Positions 35,297-45,787 are shown, counted from the stretch's first letter. The stretch: DNA of 64,000 nt from Gammaproteobacteria bacterium (GCA_013214965.1 JABSRU010000006.1:1-64000); one strand, 5' to 3'. Numbers and translations are program-made. Notes: generated by a model not told the origin, from the sequence alone.

Positions 35297-36214
35297 ATGT
35301 GGTTTAAAAACCTGATTATTTACCGTTTATCCAAAGCGATTGACTTAACTCCAGATCAACTTGAAACTCGGCTCGAAGAGTTTGCTTTCAAACCGTGTGG
35401 ATCGCAAGATCAAAGTAAATATGGCTGGGCCAAGCCAATGGGAAAAATTGGCACGTCATTAATCCATGTGACCGATGGCAATATCATGTTATGCGCTCGC
35501 AAAGAAGACAAAATGCTACCGGCATCAGTCATCAAAGAAGCATTAGATGAAAAAGTAGAATTGATTGAGCAAGAAACAGCCCGCCCAGTCAAAAAGAAAG
35601 AAAAAGACGCACTAAAAGAAGAAATCATTCACACTCTACTACCTAGAGCTTTCAGCCGGATTGGCTCTACTTTTGCCTATATCGCGCCAAAGCAAGGGCT
35701 AATAATCGTTAATGCCTCAAGCCATAACAAGGCTGAAGATTTACTAGCATTGTTGCGTAAGTCTATTGGTTCGTTAGCAGTACTGCCAGTACAAAGTAAA
35801 ACACCCATTGATCAAACCATGACCCAATGGCTAACCGATGATAGCAAACTAGCCCCTTTCGAATTACTCGAAGAAGGCGAGTTGAAGAGCCCATTAGAAA
35901 ATGGTGCAGTGATCCGCTGTAAAAACCAAGAACTTATTTGCTCAGAAATTAAAGCACATATTGAAAATGGGATGTTTGCGGTAAAAGTGGCGATGCTATA
36001 TGCCGAATCGATGTCATTTATTCTCAATGAAGATATGACCATTAAGCGCGTTAAATTTACTGATGTCGTGGTCGAGCAACAAGAAGATCAAGACAAAGCT
36101 GATAAAGCTGCTTGTTTTGATGCCGATTTTGCAATTATGGCAGGAGAGTTTGAACACTTTATTCCTGCGTTATTCGAGCTACTAGGTGGCGAAGAAGACA
36201 CAAAAACACCATAA
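35297..36214 (+). CDS. rdgC: Recombination-associated protein RdgC
   Basis: RdgC is a ring-shaped DNA-binding protein that limits RecA and affects recombination-dependent growth. The sequence matches the family along its 305 residues. It starts Met-Trp-Phe-Lys-Asn-Leu and contains Lys-Lys-Lys-Glu-Lys-Asp-Ala-Leu-Lys-Glu-Glu and Leu-Leu-Pro-Arg-Ala-Phe-Ser (about 107-120). The upstream GTG at 35288 would add three residues, but the ATG at 35297 matches the conserved N-terminus. A strong hairpin separates it from the convergent peptidase gene. Confidence 0.95.
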   Translation: MWFKNLIIYRLSKAIDLTPDQLETRLEEFAFKPCGSQDQSKYGWAKPMGKIGTSLIHVTDGNIMLCARKEDKMLPASVIKEALDEKVELIEQETARPVKKKEKDALKEEIIHTLLPRAFSRIGSTFAYIAPKQGLIIVNASSHNKAEDLLALLRKSIGSLAVLPVQSKTPIDQTMTQWLTDDSKLAPFELLEEGELKSPLENGAVIRCKNQELICSEIKAHIENGMFAVKVAMLYAESMSFILNEDMTIKRVKFTDVVVEQQEDQDKADKAACFDADFAIMAGEFEHFIPALFELLGGEEDTKTP

Positions 36215-36228
36215 AGACAAACTAACAT

Positions 36229-36253
36229 CGTGGCACTAACCCTCAGTGCCACG
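36229..36253. terminator. Hairpin between convergent rdgC and M61 peptidase genes
   Basis: A perfect 9-bp stem CGTGGCACT (36229-36237) and AGTGCCACG (36245-36253) encloses a seven-base loop. The following bases are only moderately T-rich, but a stable stem between two convergent stops suggests bidirectional termination. Confidence 0.55.
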
Positions 36254-36267
36254 ACTCATTTATCTCA

Positions 36268-38043
36268 TTAATCCTTTTTCGGAAAATCCACTCCTAACCA
36301 CGCTTTGAAGAACTTCTTTTGTCCGCGCGATGGCTTTTTAATCGCTTGAATAATTGGTTTTTTATCCATCTTTTTAGCTAAAATTAAGTCTTTCTCAATC
36401 AGGCGATCACGCCTAAAGATAGTTAAAGTCACCTTTTCTCCAACTTGATACTGATTAAGACGAGTCTTTAATTGCGCTTGAGTCACTCTTAATCCGTTAA
36501 TCGCCACAATTTGATCCGCGGTATTCAAACCTGTTTTCCACGCCTGAGACCCTCTCAGAACTCGGGTTAAGGTCACTAAACCTGATTTTTCAACGCTACT
36601 AAATCCAGAATCGGGGGTCTCTTTCGCTTTTTTAGGGTAGGTAAACTCTAAGCCAGCATTAGCCAATAATTTATCAAAATCAATCTTAATGGGTGACTCA
36701 ATATTTTGTTGCCACCATTGCTGGTAGTTTTTACCGGTTAATGAACGAGCTAATGATTTAACATCTTCATTGGCAAACGGTTTTGGTAAGCGATATTGAT
36801 TAAACAACTCACGATGTAATTCACGATAACCAGCTTTGAGTTTGGAGTCTTTAAGCATCTGAAAATCGAGAGCCAACGACGCCATAAAGCCTTCAGAGTA
36901 AATGTTAACACTATGATTATTAGCAAAGTCTCCTGGCATCGCAATCCAACTTTCATGACTTGACTGAGCCACTGATTGCATCGTTTTACCTGGCTTACGC
37001 TGATGACTGTCTATACGTTTTGCTAGGTCTTCAAAAAATTCTTTTTGGGTAATTAAACCAGATTGCAACAAGAGTTGACTTTGAAAATAGCTGGTTGAAC
37101 CTTCTGAAATCCACAAAAGGTCAGTGTAGTTCTCTTGTTGATAATCATAATGAGCTAAGCCTTTAGGACGGTAAGCTTTGACATTCCAAGTGTGAACAAA
37201 CTCATGCGCCGCCGTTTTCAAGAACTCCAAGTATTGCTTGCGCGGTGCAAACGTAAAACGTTTTCTCTGAATAATGGTGGAGTTAATATGCTCGGTCGCA
37301 CCACGAGTGTTGGTCGTTGCATGAACCATAAATACATATTTATCGAACGGATAACCTTGCCAGATATTTTGACTAGCACCAACCATCTGCTTAAGATCTT
37401 TAGCCATTTGCTCGGCATTATAGTTTCCTTCGCCCCAAATCACTAACTGATAATTTTTTTTGTCATGGCTAAATTCAATCACTTGACTAATGCCCGTTTC
37501 AATAGGGGAATCAACTAGCACATCATAGCTTTTGGCAACAAATTGATGCTCTTCGATACGCGTCATTCCACTGTAGCTATTCCATGCTTTAGGCACCGTT
37601 AACGTCACTTTAATGTCTTCATCTCGCCTTTCCGGCTGATACATAAAAACACCTGTTGCGTCTATATAAGCATGAGAATCATCGATATGGCGGGTACGAG
37701 TGCCTAATTGATTCGCGTATACCTGATATTTAACGGTTATAGCACCAGCCTTGGGGTTATTTATCTGCCAGCTACTCTTATCAAGATGTTGCCATGTTAA
37801 TTGCTTACCTTGGGCATCGAGAGCACTGAATTGACGTACGCCATTAGCCAAATCTAAAATTTTATATTTTCCAGTACGCCAAGCAGGCATCATGACGGTT
37901 ACCTGCGAACTACCCGCTGGTAACGTCATGGAAACCACACCAATGTGATGTTGTGGCGCGGAAAGGTCTAACTGATATTCGACGGTTGCATCAGCATAAG
38001 CCGCAGCAAATAACAACAACAATGGACTAATTTTTTTAAACAT
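36268..38043 (-). CDS. M61-family metallopeptidase with PDZ domain
   Basis: The 591-residue protein has a signal peptide (about 1-20) and acts in the periplasm or outside the cell. The N-terminal beta domain spans about 22-180. The catalytic domain carries His-Glu-Phe-Val-His (HExxH) near 280, with a later Glu in Trp-Ile-Ser-Glu-Gly as third zinc ligand. A PDZ domain near 475-560 has Ala-Trp-Lys-Thr-Gly-Leu followed by Ile-Val-Ala-Ile-Asn-Gly. This is the glycyl aminopeptidase (M61) architecture. Length matches the family. It appears monocistronic, divergent from the TPR gene. Confidence 0.9.
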   Translation of the reverse strand: MFKKISPLLLLFAAAYADATVEYQLDLSAPQHHIGVVSMTLPAGSSQVTVMMPAWRTGKYKILDLANGVRQFSALDAQGKQLTWQHLDKSSWQINNPKAGAITVKYQVYANQLGTRTRHIDDSHAYIDATGVFMYQPERRDEDIKVTLTVPKAWNSYSGMTRIEEHQFVAKSYDVLVDSPIETGISQVIEFSHDKKNYQLVIWGEGNYNAEQMAKDLKQMVGASQNIWQGYPFDKYVFMVHATTNTRGATEHINSTIIQRKRFTFAPRKQYLEFLKTAAHEFVHTWNVKAYRPKGLAHYDYQQENYTDLLWISEGSTSYFQSQLLLQSGLITQKEFFEDLAKRIDSHQRKPGKTMQSVAQSSHESWIAMPGDFANNHSVNIYSEGFMASLALDFQMLKDSKLKAGYRELHRELFNQYRLPKPFANEDVKSLARSLTGKNYQQWWQQNIESPIKIDFDKLLANAGLEFTYPKKAKETPDSGFSSVEKSGLVTLTRVLRGSQAWKTGLNTADQIVAINGLRVTQAQLKTRLNQYQVGEKVTLTIFRRDRLIEKDLILAKKMDKKPIIQAIKKPSRGQKKFFKAWLGVDFPKKD

Positions 38044-38125
38044 ATAACTCTAATTTGTATAGGCAGAAGAAAGGATAACGTATAATATATCAAAAAATAG
38101 TTTAATTAAAATAGACTCTAAATTC

Positions 38126-40357
38126 ATGATCAAACCACTGACCGATAAATTACAATTATCCCTGCTGATTACCATCATTTTATTGATAACATTATTAAAG
38201 AGTTCTGCTGCATTCTCCGCTGGATACGATCAACTGATTATTTATACCCTTGGCAACTCTGAGCTAGAATCGATCGATAAAGTAGACAAAAATAAAAAGC
38301 TTGAGCAAGCTTTTATTGTCTTAACCATTTTCTCTGAACAAAACAATATAGAACAAGGAATCGCACGATTACAACTGGCAAAACAACTCGCGCGCGCCGA
38401 CCGACTCGATGAATCTTTTGAGCAATTGCAGCTGGCATATTCAATCTTTTTACAATTGAATAAACCCGTTCATTTAGCCAATACTATCTATATAAAGGCG
38501 TTAGTTACTGCTATTTATAATAAACAATACAATGAGTCTACGGCTATATTTCAACAAGCCATCGATATTTTAAAGAGCATCCCTCAATCAAAAAAAATCA
38601 ATAAAGATAATCTCAATGACCTACTCTTTAGGGCTAGCAATAGATTAGCATCGTTATATTTATTCCTCCGCGATGATAATCGCGCCTATGAGCTACTACT
38701 CGACGCAGAACAACTGCTCAAGAACACCAAATCAAAAGATCTTCGCACCAGTTTAATCAGAAGTTTTTCGATGTATTACATCAAAAAAGGTGACATAAAA
38801 AAAGCAGAGCAATATTTAATAAAAACCTATCAGCAAGCCGTAAAAATTAAAGATCACTTTGCGATTATCGAATCATTAAGTTATATATCAAAGTTTTATC
38901 GTCACAATAAACGCCATCAACTAGCGATCGATTATTCTCTCAAAGCCGTTGAGGCCTCCCTTTCTTTTGGCGCAACAAGCCATCAAGCCTTAAGTTACAA
39001 CAATCTCGCGATTAGCTTTGCTGAAGCTGGCAATGATAACCTAGCCATTGTGAATTATTTAAATTCAGTCAATTTATTAAAAGGGATGCCGGCAGGTTTA
39101 AATACGGCACTAGCTCAACATAATATTGGGGAAACTTATTCTCGAATAGGTAAACACGATAAAGCCTATGATTATTTAATTAAAGCAAATGCATTATTTA
39201 AAAAAATAGGCCATCATTTTTATCAGTTATCTAATAATATTGCGATTGCCGAGCTTCTGTTTAAACAACAAAAATACCAGCTATCGATACAGTATGCCCA
39301 ATCGGGATTAATGGTTGCGAAAAAAATGAGTAAACAAGATGAGATGTTAGTTTCTCATCGGATCTTAGAAAAAAATTACCGAGCACTTAAACAACCAGAT
39401 CAAGAAATAAAACATATTAAACAAATTTCAGTGATCCTAAGTCAACAAAATGATGATTTAACGAAAACAATCACTGAAACAGTAAAAAATGAGCACCAAA
39501 TAGAATTAGTTGCTTTAGAGCAAACATTAAGCGACTCAACACAAAAACTAAGTGAAGAGAAAAAAACAAACAAAGCTCTGCTAACACAAAGAACCATATT
39601 AACGGTCGCAATAGCGATTATTCTCTGCAGTTTAATCGGGGTGTGGTTGCGTGCCCAAACAAGAATGAAATTATTAACCGCTAGATTACAACGTTCCCTA
39701 TGCCATCAATTTACTCAATTGCCGATCTTCCGTGAAGATGACATTGAGTCTAACCCTACCCATCCGTTAAATAACAGCGATTTTATTATTTCTTTTAACA
39801 TAGAGTTCCTTGAGCAGACTCGGAAACCTCTGTCTGTGAGTGATATGAAATCAGTGCAGTCGAAATTATTTAATGATATTAAACAATTAATTAACAGAGA
39901 CATTTATCAATTTTCAGACTCTATATTCATTACAACATTGACCATTGATGAACACAATAACGTGGAGAATCAAGCCAATCAAATGTTACAGACAATCATT
40001 GAGTCTACGCCTGAATATTTAACGATCGCCGCAGCCCCGTCCCATCATATTGCGATGGGTATAGTCAATATCAGCTCATTCAAACAAGCGGACATTTCAA
40101 AGTCGATAAATTCGACACTAGAATTTTCACTAGCGGCTTTATCTGCGGCTCAATATTTAAATGGTCAGCTCAATAGTTCACATTGGATTTATTTAGCTCC
40201 GAAGCCAGAAAATTCTAGCGCAATGTTCTCTATCAGTACCCGACAACAATGGTTGAACTCCCTGAGTTTGAATTTAATTCCTGTAAAACATAATGCCAAA
40301 GAAGAGATAGTTATCCCTTGGCTAAAGTTTAATGATACAAATCAAAAGTTATCGTAA
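38126..40357 (+). CDS. TPR-repeat membrane protein with possible degenerate GGDEF-like C-terminus
   Basis: The 743-residue protein starts with a signal or anchor (about 13-32). About eight tetratricopeptide-like helical pairs follow (60-430), with a coiled coil near 440-485, then a transmembrane helix near 489-508. About 220 cytosolic residues follow, including Asp-Phe-Ile-Ile-Ser-Phe-Asn and a later Ile-Ala-Met-Gly-Ile-Val. This tail may be a GGDEF-like fold without the GGDEF motif, but that rests only on general pattern and position. The next gene, 41 bases on, is a real GGDEF enzyme, so a sensory role in the same pathway is plausible. Confidence 0.7.
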   Translation: MIKPLTDKLQLSLLITIILLITLLKSSAAFSAGYDQLIIYTLGNSELESIDKVDKNKKLEQAFIVLTIFSEQNNIEQGIARLQLAKQLARADRLDESFEQLQLAYSIFLQLNKPVHLANTIYIKALVTAIYNKQYNESTAIFQQAIDILKSIPQSKKINKDNLNDLLFRASNRLASLYLFLRDDNRAYELLLDAEQLLKNTKSKDLRTSLIRSFSMYYIKKGDIKKAEQYLIKTYQQAVKIKDHFAIIESLSYISKFYRHNKRHQLAIDYSLKAVEASLSFGATSHQALSYNNLAISFAEAGNDNLAIVNYLNSVNLLKGMPAGLNTALAQHNIGETYSRIGKHDKAYDYLIKANALFKKIGHHFYQLSNNIAIAELLFKQQKYQLSIQYAQSGLMVAKKMSKQDEMLVSHRILEKNYRALKQPDQEIKHIKQISVILSQQNDDLTKTITETVKNEHQIELVALEQTLSDSTQKLSEEKKTNKALLTQRTILTVAIAIILCSLIGVWLRAQTRMKLLTARLQRSLCHQFTQLPIFREDDIESNPTHPLNNSDFIISFNIEFLEQTRKPLSVSDMKSVQSKLFNDIKQLINRDIYQFSDSIFITTLTIDEHNNVENQANQMLQTIIESTPEYLTIAAAPSHHIAMGIVNISSFKQADISKSINSTLEFSLAALSAAQYLNGQLNSSHWIYLAPKPENSSAMFSISTRQQWLNSLSLNLIPVKHNAKEEIVIPWLKFNDTNQKLS

Positions 40358-40397
40358 GAAATTATGGTTAATATTTATTAAGACTTAGGATAATCTA

Positions 40398-41726
40398 ATG
40401 TTAGTGAGTTTTTTAAGACAATTTTATTTACAGTATCAGGGGCATCATCTCGCACTTGACCTTGAGCTGAGCAAGCTAATTGAGGCACTAGAGCACTCGT
40501 CATTCAATGATCAATCATTAATGTCGCAAGCGCTCAAAGATACATTGAGACAACCAGTAAACAGAGCTAGCCAAAACATTTCCGACATTTCACTGCTCGA
40601 TAGTATCTGCCATCTATTAAGTTTGTATCGCAACATCATTTTACAATTTGACACCCATAACAAAGAGCAGAAACGCACTGAGTATAAATTAATTAACTCT
40701 TGCATTGATGAATTGATCAATACCTCAGATGACGTTAAGGTTCATACTTCATTGCAAGATGAGTTAGATCTTATCTTAAAAAGTTTAAAAAAAACCTCAA
40801 ATAATAGTCAACTTTACACTAGCTTTCATAAAATGATATTGTTACTTTTTAACAATATTAATAAGGAAAAAGACGCGTCTAAATTTTTCTTTGACTCGCT
40901 TAATAAAGCCCTACTCGATGTCAAAAATGTGGTGGTCGATTCAACAGTTTTAGCCCAAGGTTCAGTCCTAAACAACCTACGTTGGGATCAGGATTTAGTT
41001 AAAAACATTGATAAAATTAGCGATGTACTAAACTCAAGCAAGAACACGCTAACTATCCAAGCTGATATTTCTAAAACGGTTAATAGCATTATGTCTGCTG
41101 TAAAAGAGAAAGGTACTTTTGATAAAGACTACCAAGAGAGTTTACTTAGCCATTTAAGAAATATGGAACAAAAATTAGCGACTGTAGAAAAAGAAGCGCT
41201 AGGCTACAAAGCAAAGCTTGATAAGCATAAAATTTTGAGTATGCAAGACAAACTCACTAAATTACCGAATCGAGCAGCGCTAGATGAAAAATTTTTGCAG
41301 GAGTTTAATATTGCGAAGAAACAAGGTACTCCCTTGTGGGTTGCCGTGGCGGATCTTGATTATTTTAAGAAAGTTAATGATACCTTCGGTCATACCGCTG
41401 GCGACAAAACACTACAAACGGTGGCATCGTTATTAAATCGTTCCCTCAGAGAAAATGAATTTATAGCTCGCTTTGGTGGTGAAGAATTTGTTATTTTAGT
41501 CCCTAACATCAGCCAAGTTGGGATTGAGAAAAAGCTCAATCGAGTCAGGGAGAAAATAAAATCAATTCCCTTTAAGTTTAAAGGCACGAGTATGACTATT
41601 TCAATCTCTATTGGGGCAACAAAAGTGCGAATTGATGATGCTGGAGAATACTTCACGTTTGAACGCGCAGACAAAGCACTGTACCAAGCTAAAGAACAAG
41701 GAAGAGATCGCGTCGTGATTATCTAA
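40398..41726 (+). CDS. Diguanylate cyclase (GGDEF protein)
   Basis: The C-terminal 165 residues form an active-type GGDEF domain. It starts with Asp-Lys-Leu-Thr-Lys-Leu-Pro-Asn-Arg and has Asp-Tyr-Phe-Lys-Lys-Val-Asn-Asp for metal and base binding and Gly-Gly-Glu-Glu-Phe near 359. The inhibitory I-site, usually RxxD five residues earlier, reads Arg-Glu-Asn-Glu, so product inhibition may be weak. The N-terminal 270 residues are helical and cytosolic, with no membrane segment, and probably sense or dimerise. It lies between the TPR gene and ppnN in a five-gene rightward series. Confidence 0.9.
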   Translation: MLVSFLRQFYLQYQGHHLALDLELSKLIEALEHSSFNDQSLMSQALKDTLRQPVNRASQNISDISLLDSICHLLSLYRNIILQFDTHNKEQKRTEYKLINSCIDELINTSDDVKVHTSLQDELDLILKSLKKTSNNSQLYTSFHKMILLLFNNINKEKDASKFFFDSLNKALLDVKNVVVDSTVLAQGSVLNNLRWDQDLVKNIDKISDVLNSSKNTLTIQADISKTVNSIMSAVKEKGTFDKDYQESLLSHLRNMEQKLATVEKEALGYKAKLDKHKILSMQDKLTKLPNRAALDEKFLQEFNIAKKQGTPLWVAVADLDYFKKVNDTFGHTAGDKTLQTVASLLNRSLRENEFIARFGGEEFVILVPNISQVGIEKKLNRVREKIKSIPFKFKGTSMTISISIGATKVRIDDAGEYFTFERADKALYQAKEQGRDRVVII

Positions 41727-41755
41727 CAATATTAATAAAAAAGCAGGAGGCTTTG

Positions 41756-43111
41756 ATGAACATAAAAATTAGCCCAAAGGGCAGCTTAGAACTACTGTCT
41801 CAACTCGAGGCAGAACAATTACAACAAGATGCCAATAGTCATCTGTATCAATTATTTCGTAAATGTGCACTTGCTGTACTTTGTTCAGGGATTGAGACCG
41901 ATGATGGACAAGCAATCTTAACCAATCATCAATCGTTCGACATTAATATTTTAATTAGAGAACGCGGTGTCCAACTTGAGCTAATAAACCCTCCTGAGCA
42001 AGCTTTTGTTGACGGCGAGATCATTATTGGTCTCCAAGAGCATTTATTTTCCACCTTGCGTGACATTATCTATCTTAACGGCTATTTTTCACAAGTGGCT
42101 TTAATTGAGAACCCGAGCTCAGATATCATCACCAATAGCGTTTTCCACGCGATGCGCAATGCCAAGTTAATTGGCCAACCCGCCGAACCCAATGTGGTAG
42201 TTTGTTGGGGTGGACACTCAATTAATGCCGTTGAATATCAGTATACCCGTGATGTCGGCTATGAATTAGGACTTCGTCAACTTAATATTTGTACCGGTTG
42301 TGGCCCAGGAGCGATGGAAGGACCGATGAAAGGTGCAACCATTGGTCATGCAAAACAACGGGTTGAAGAGCGTCGCTACATCGGATTAACCGAACCTTCT
42401 ATTATTGCAGCAGAGCCACCAAATCAGTTAGTTAATGAGTTAGTCATTTTACCGGATATAGAGAAACGCCTAGAGGCATTTGTTCGAGTCGGTCACGGTA
42501 TCATTATTTTCCCTGGTGGCGCTGGTACCTCTGAGGAGTTATTGTATTTACTCGGCCTATTACTCGACCCCAAAAATGTACAGCAGCCCTTCCCTTTAAT
42601 TTTAACGGGGCCCGAAGCCAGTCGTGACTATTTTGAGGTTATTAACAGTTTCATTGGTAATACCCTAGGAGAGAAAGCACAACAGCTTTACACCATCATC
42701 ATTGATGATGCACCTGAGGTTGCCAAACTAATGAAAATGGGACTGAAAGACGTTCGCCACCATCGTAAGCAAAACCAAGACTCTTACCAGTTTAATTGGT
42801 CGTTGACTATCCCATTAGATTTTCAAACACCGTTTGAACCAACCCATGCCAATATGGCTAGTTTGGATTTAAGCTGTGATCAGCAACCACAGCAACTTGC
42901 GGCAAATCTTAGACGGGCATTCTCAGGCATTGTCGCCGGCAATGTTAAATTTGAAAGTATTCAAGCCATTAAAAAGCTCGGTCCTTATCAAATAAGTGGC
43001 GATCAACAACTGATGAGTCAAATGGACAAATTACTGCGTAATTTCGTCAGCCAGCAACGGATGAAGCTTCCTGGCACTGCCTATGTTCCTTGTTATGAGA
43101 TAATTAATTAA
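41756..43111 (+). CDS. ppnN: Nucleotide 5'-monophosphate nucleosidase PpnN
   Basis: PpnN (YgdH) cleaves purine and pyrimidine monophosphates to base and ribose 5-phosphate and is controlled by (p)ppGpp in E. coli. The 451-residue protein has the LOG-like Rossmann core with [12 protein letters not shown] and the phosphate motif Pro-Gly-Gly-Ala-Gly-Thr-Ser-Glu-Glu. N- and C-terminal extensions are typical of PpnN. AGGAGG sits five bases before the ATG at 41756, deciding against the TTG at 41753. xni follows after three bases, as in E. coli where ygdH and ygdG neighbour each other. Confidence 0.95.
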   Translation: MNIKISPKGSLELLSQLEAEQLQQDANSHLYQLFRKCALAVLCSGIETDDGQAILTNHQSFDINILIRERGVQLELINPPEQAFVDGEIIIGLQEHLFSTLRDIIYLNGYFSQVALIENPSSDIITNSVFHAMRNAKLIGQPAEPNVVVCWGGHSINAVEYQYTRDVGYELGLRQLNICTGCGPGAMEGPMKGATIGHAKQRVEERRYIGLTEPSIIAAEPPNQLVNELVILPDIEKRLEAFVRVGHGIIIFPGGAGTSEELLYLLGLLLDPKNVQQPFPLILTGPEASRDYFEVINSFIGNTLGEKAQQLYTIIIDDAPEVAKLMKMGLKDVRHHRKQNQDSYQFNWSLTIPLDFQTPFEPTHANMASLDLSCDQQPQQLAANLRRAFSGIVAGNVKFESIQAIKKLGPYQISGDQQLMSQMDKLLRNFVSQQRMKLPGTAYVPCYEIIN

Positions 43112-43114
43112 GCA

Positions 43115-43933
43115 ATGAATAATAATCACCAACCTCACCTTGTCATTATCGATGCGCTTAATTTAATTCGTAGAATTGACGGCGCCCTTAGGGGCTTCGC
43201 TAGCCAATCAACCTTAGACACTGAACAACTGCTAAATTTAACTCAACAAGCAGTAACGAGGATTGTACGCGGTCATTACGCCACTCATGTGATTGCCGTT
43301 TTCGATGGCGATGGTAATAACTGGCGTAAACAGATTTATCCCGCTTACAAGGAAAACCGTAAACCGATGGCATCGGATCTTGCTGCTCTGCTGCCACAAA
43401 TTCAGCAACAATGGTGTGCGATAGGGGTACAGTCCCTACTAACTGATCATGAAGAAGCCGATGATCTGATTGCAACTCTGGCGGTAAAAATGACTAACCA
43501 TGCAGGTAAAGTCACCATAGTGTCAACCGATCAGGGGTTCTCTCAACTTTTATCCCTTGGCGTCAATGTTTGGGATCATTTTAATAGTGAATGGCTCACC
43601 GCCGAAAAAATATCGGATAAACTGGGGGTTAAATTAACCCAACTACTAGATTATTGGGCTATCGTTGGTCAAAGTGGCAATAAAATTCCGGGCGTTAGTG
43701 GTATGGGTCCGAAAGCGGCCGTGACTTTATTGCAACAATTCCCTGATCTAGCCTCGGCTTTTGCGGCAAGCCCAGACCCCAAAAATAAACTATTAATCAA
43801 ACTTCAACAACATCAAGAACAGGCCAAATTAAGTTATCGGTTGGTTAAATTTAAAACCGATATCCCATTAGGATTTAATTTGAAAGATATTCGCTATCTA
43901 TCACCTAAAAGCAATCAAGGAAGTGTGAAATAG
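43115..43933 (+). CDS. xni: Flap endonuclease Xni (exonuclease IX)
   Basis: Xni is a 5'-nuclease-family protein related to the 5' domain of DNA polymerase I. The 272 residues contain the PIN-like acidic motifs Ile-Ile-Asp-Ala-Leu-Asn, Phe-Asp-Gly-Asp-Gly, Glu-Glu-Ala-Asp-Asp and Ser-Thr-Asp-Gln-Gly-Phe. A helix-hairpin-helix follows with Ile-Pro-Gly-Val-Ser-Gly-Met-Gly-Pro-Lys. Length is slightly above the E. coli protein. It follows ppnN directly and its stop codon abuts the next gene's ATG, so it is probably cotranscribed with both. Confidence 0.94.
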   Translation: MNNNHQPHLVIIDALNLIRRIDGALRGFASQSTLDTEQLLNLTQQAVTRIVRGHYATHVIAVFDGDGNNWRKQIYPAYKENRKPMASDLAALLPQIQQQWCAIGVQSLLTDHEEADDLIATLAVKMTNHAGKVTIVSTDQGFSQLLSLGVNVWDHFNSEWLTAEKISDKLGVKLTQLLDYWAIVGQSGNKIPGVSGMGPKAAVTLLQQFPDLASAFAASPDPKNKLLIKLQQHQEQAKLSYRLVKFKTDIPLGFNLKDIRYLSPKSNQGSVK

Positions 43934-45706
43934 ATGGTTAGCGAGCCACTTTTAACCGCTCTATTTAAACAGCGGCAGCAATTTTCAACCGTGATAGATG
44001 TCATGGCGAGTTCCCCGATAAAATTGCCAGCCTCTCAGCTTAAAACTCAATTGATCATATTATCTCAATGGTTATGGCTGCTATCTGATGACAGTGCAGA
44101 CATTATTCAAGCACAATGCTTATACCAACCGAAGCAATACTCTCAACTGGCCAATAAAAGTTTTTGTGCCGGGGTATTAACCCGAGGATTGTGTTATCAA
44201 TTGAACTGGCACGGTCATAGTGCAAAAACCTTAATTAGCGCCGCACTAGTGATGGATTTAGGCTTGGCCATTGATTGCCCCACTCTCACCGCTGGCTGGT
44301 TTGATTTAAAAACATTAAGTCCCCACCAGCGTACGAGCTATCGCAACCACCCTTTAACAGGCGCCAGTTATTTACACAAACACCTGATAATAAAAAAACA
44401 ATCGCTAAAATCCATAATGGAACATCATGAATTACTCGATGGATCGGGTTTTCCAAAAAAACTCCGTGGTTATCAAACTAGCACCGCAGGAAAAATACTG
44501 TCATTAGTTAGTAAGTTTTGTGAATTAGTCAGTAAACACCCAAAACGGGCTAGCTACACAGTCAAACAAGCACTGCGATATTTAGCGCAACGCCCAAATC
44601 AATATTGTGCCGACTTACTGCGCCATCTCAGTGTAACGCTTAACAAGCCAGCTATCACCGGTACGGTACAATTAAAAAATCAGCAATTCGCTTTAATTTA
44701 TGATTTCAACCAGGCAACACAACAAGCATCAATTATTGAGTTTAATGGCCAACAACCATCACTCAACCACCAAATAACCCAAATAGCCTCGAGTAACATC
44801 GCCAATATAACCGCCAATAATAAGATTTATGATGAAAAAAAATTCGCTAAGATATGGGCCGAATTAGAGCTTCACACCCGCAAAGATTATAGCAACTCAT
44901 CGCAACGACTTAGGCCACATAAGGTATTAAATTTACTGTTAGAACAACTAGAACTCGATACACCTGATCCACAACTGATGACTCAACTCATAGCGCAAGA
45001 TCAGCAACTAGGTGATGCATTTATTGAAGTATTACAACAGCAGTATCCCAATAAAAATTTTAATAATAGTTATCATGCCTTAAAGATGGCTGGGTTTTAT
45101 CAATCTAAACCCTTAGTCAGTTTGATTGGATTACAACAGCAACTGAATCAGTTTGATTTCCCCATTCGACGCACCTTAAGCCAAAAAATTAATCTGGCTG
45201 TTGCCGTATCTCGGGTCGCAACCCAATACACCAGCTGTGTATTACCAAACCAAGCTGCCATATTTACTTTATTAAATTTAGCCCCGCTTTATTTCGACCA
45301 TTTTATTATTTCACTGCCCAACCGATCTCCGGTTAAGTTAAATGAACTCAACTTAACGTTAGGTTACAGCTTAGTGGGTTTGGCTGAATGCCCGCAACAA
45401 GCTAAACTGACTTATTCATTAGCAAAACAATGGGACAATAGAAACCAAACCTTGTTAGCATTAAAAATGATTAATAATGAGTTAAACCAAGCGACTCTTT
45501 ATCAGGAAGAAATAATTAACATTTTTAAACTGTCAATTTTATTGACTCATCATATTTATCACGGCATAAAACTCGAAGATCCTTTACTCTCAATGGCGAC
45601 TAAATCACATTTCAGAATAATGAGTCTGGAACGCCATGATGTAAAAGCAATCATTGAATCAGCACTATCCTGTGGTCCTTTCTGTGAGCTAAGACAGCAA
45701 TTATAA
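43934..45706 (+). CDS. HD-GYP-like protein with altered metal-site residues
   Basis: The 590-residue cytosolic protein has an HD-GYP-like core near residues 90-240. The first metal motif reads Ala-Ala-Leu-Val-Met-Asp-Leu-Gly, so the canonical His of the HD pair is Met. The second part keeps His-His-Glu and Asp-Gly-Ser-Gly but has Gly-Phe-Pro instead of Gly-Tyr-Pro. Arg-Asn-His-Pro-Leu-Thr-Gly matches the family's Lys-x-His-Pro segment. The C-terminal 350 residues are helical and unrecognised. It is probably not a normal c-di-GMP phosphodiesterase and may be a receptor or scaffold. It starts on the base after xni's stop. Confidence 0.75.
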   Translation: MVSEPLLTALFKQRQQFSTVIDVMASSPIKLPASQLKTQLIILSQWLWLLSDDSADIIQAQCLYQPKQYSQLANKSFCAGVLTRGLCYQLNWHGHSAKTLISAALVMDLGLAIDCPTLTAGWFDLKTLSPHQRTSYRNHPLTGASYLHKHLIIKKQSLKSIMEHHELLDGSGFPKKLRGYQTSTAGKILSLVSKFCELVSKHPKRASYTVKQALRYLAQRPNQYCADLLRHLSVTLNKPAITGTVQLKNQQFALIYDFNQATQQASIIEFNGQQPSLNHQITQIASSNIANITANNKIYDEKKFAKIWAELELHTRKDYSNSSQRLRPHKVLNLLLEQLELDTPDPQLMTQLIAQDQQLGDAFIEVLQQQYPNKNFNNSYHALKMAGFYQSKPLVSLIGLQQQLNQFDFPIRRTLSQKINLAVAVSRVATQYTSCVLPNQAAIFTLLNLAPLYFDHFIISLPNRSPVKLNELNLTLGYSLVGLAECPQQAKLTYSLAKQWDNRNQTLLALKMINNELNQATLYQEEIINIFKLSILLTHHIYHGIKLEDPLLSMATKSHFRIMSLERHDVKAIIESALSCGPFCELRQQL

Positions 45707-45746
45707 AATAATAAGCCTGTTCTAACACCGTCATTAACGATATCAA

Positions 45747-45755
45747 TGCTATAAT
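45747..45755 (+). promoter_or_regulatory. Extended -10 promoter of the isocitrate dehydrogenase gene
   Basis: TGCTATAAT is a perfect extended -10 element 33 bases before the ATG at 45788. No good -35 hexamer is present at standard spacing, which fits an extended -10 promoter. Confidence 0.6.
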
Positions 45756-45787
45756 CGCCACGTAAAACTCATTAAAAAGGTATCAAC

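Noticed and set aside
37192-37446. Plus-strand 84-codon frame inside the M61 peptidase gene
   Set aside because: It lies opposite the conserved catalytic HExxH region and shows no family features or ribosome site.
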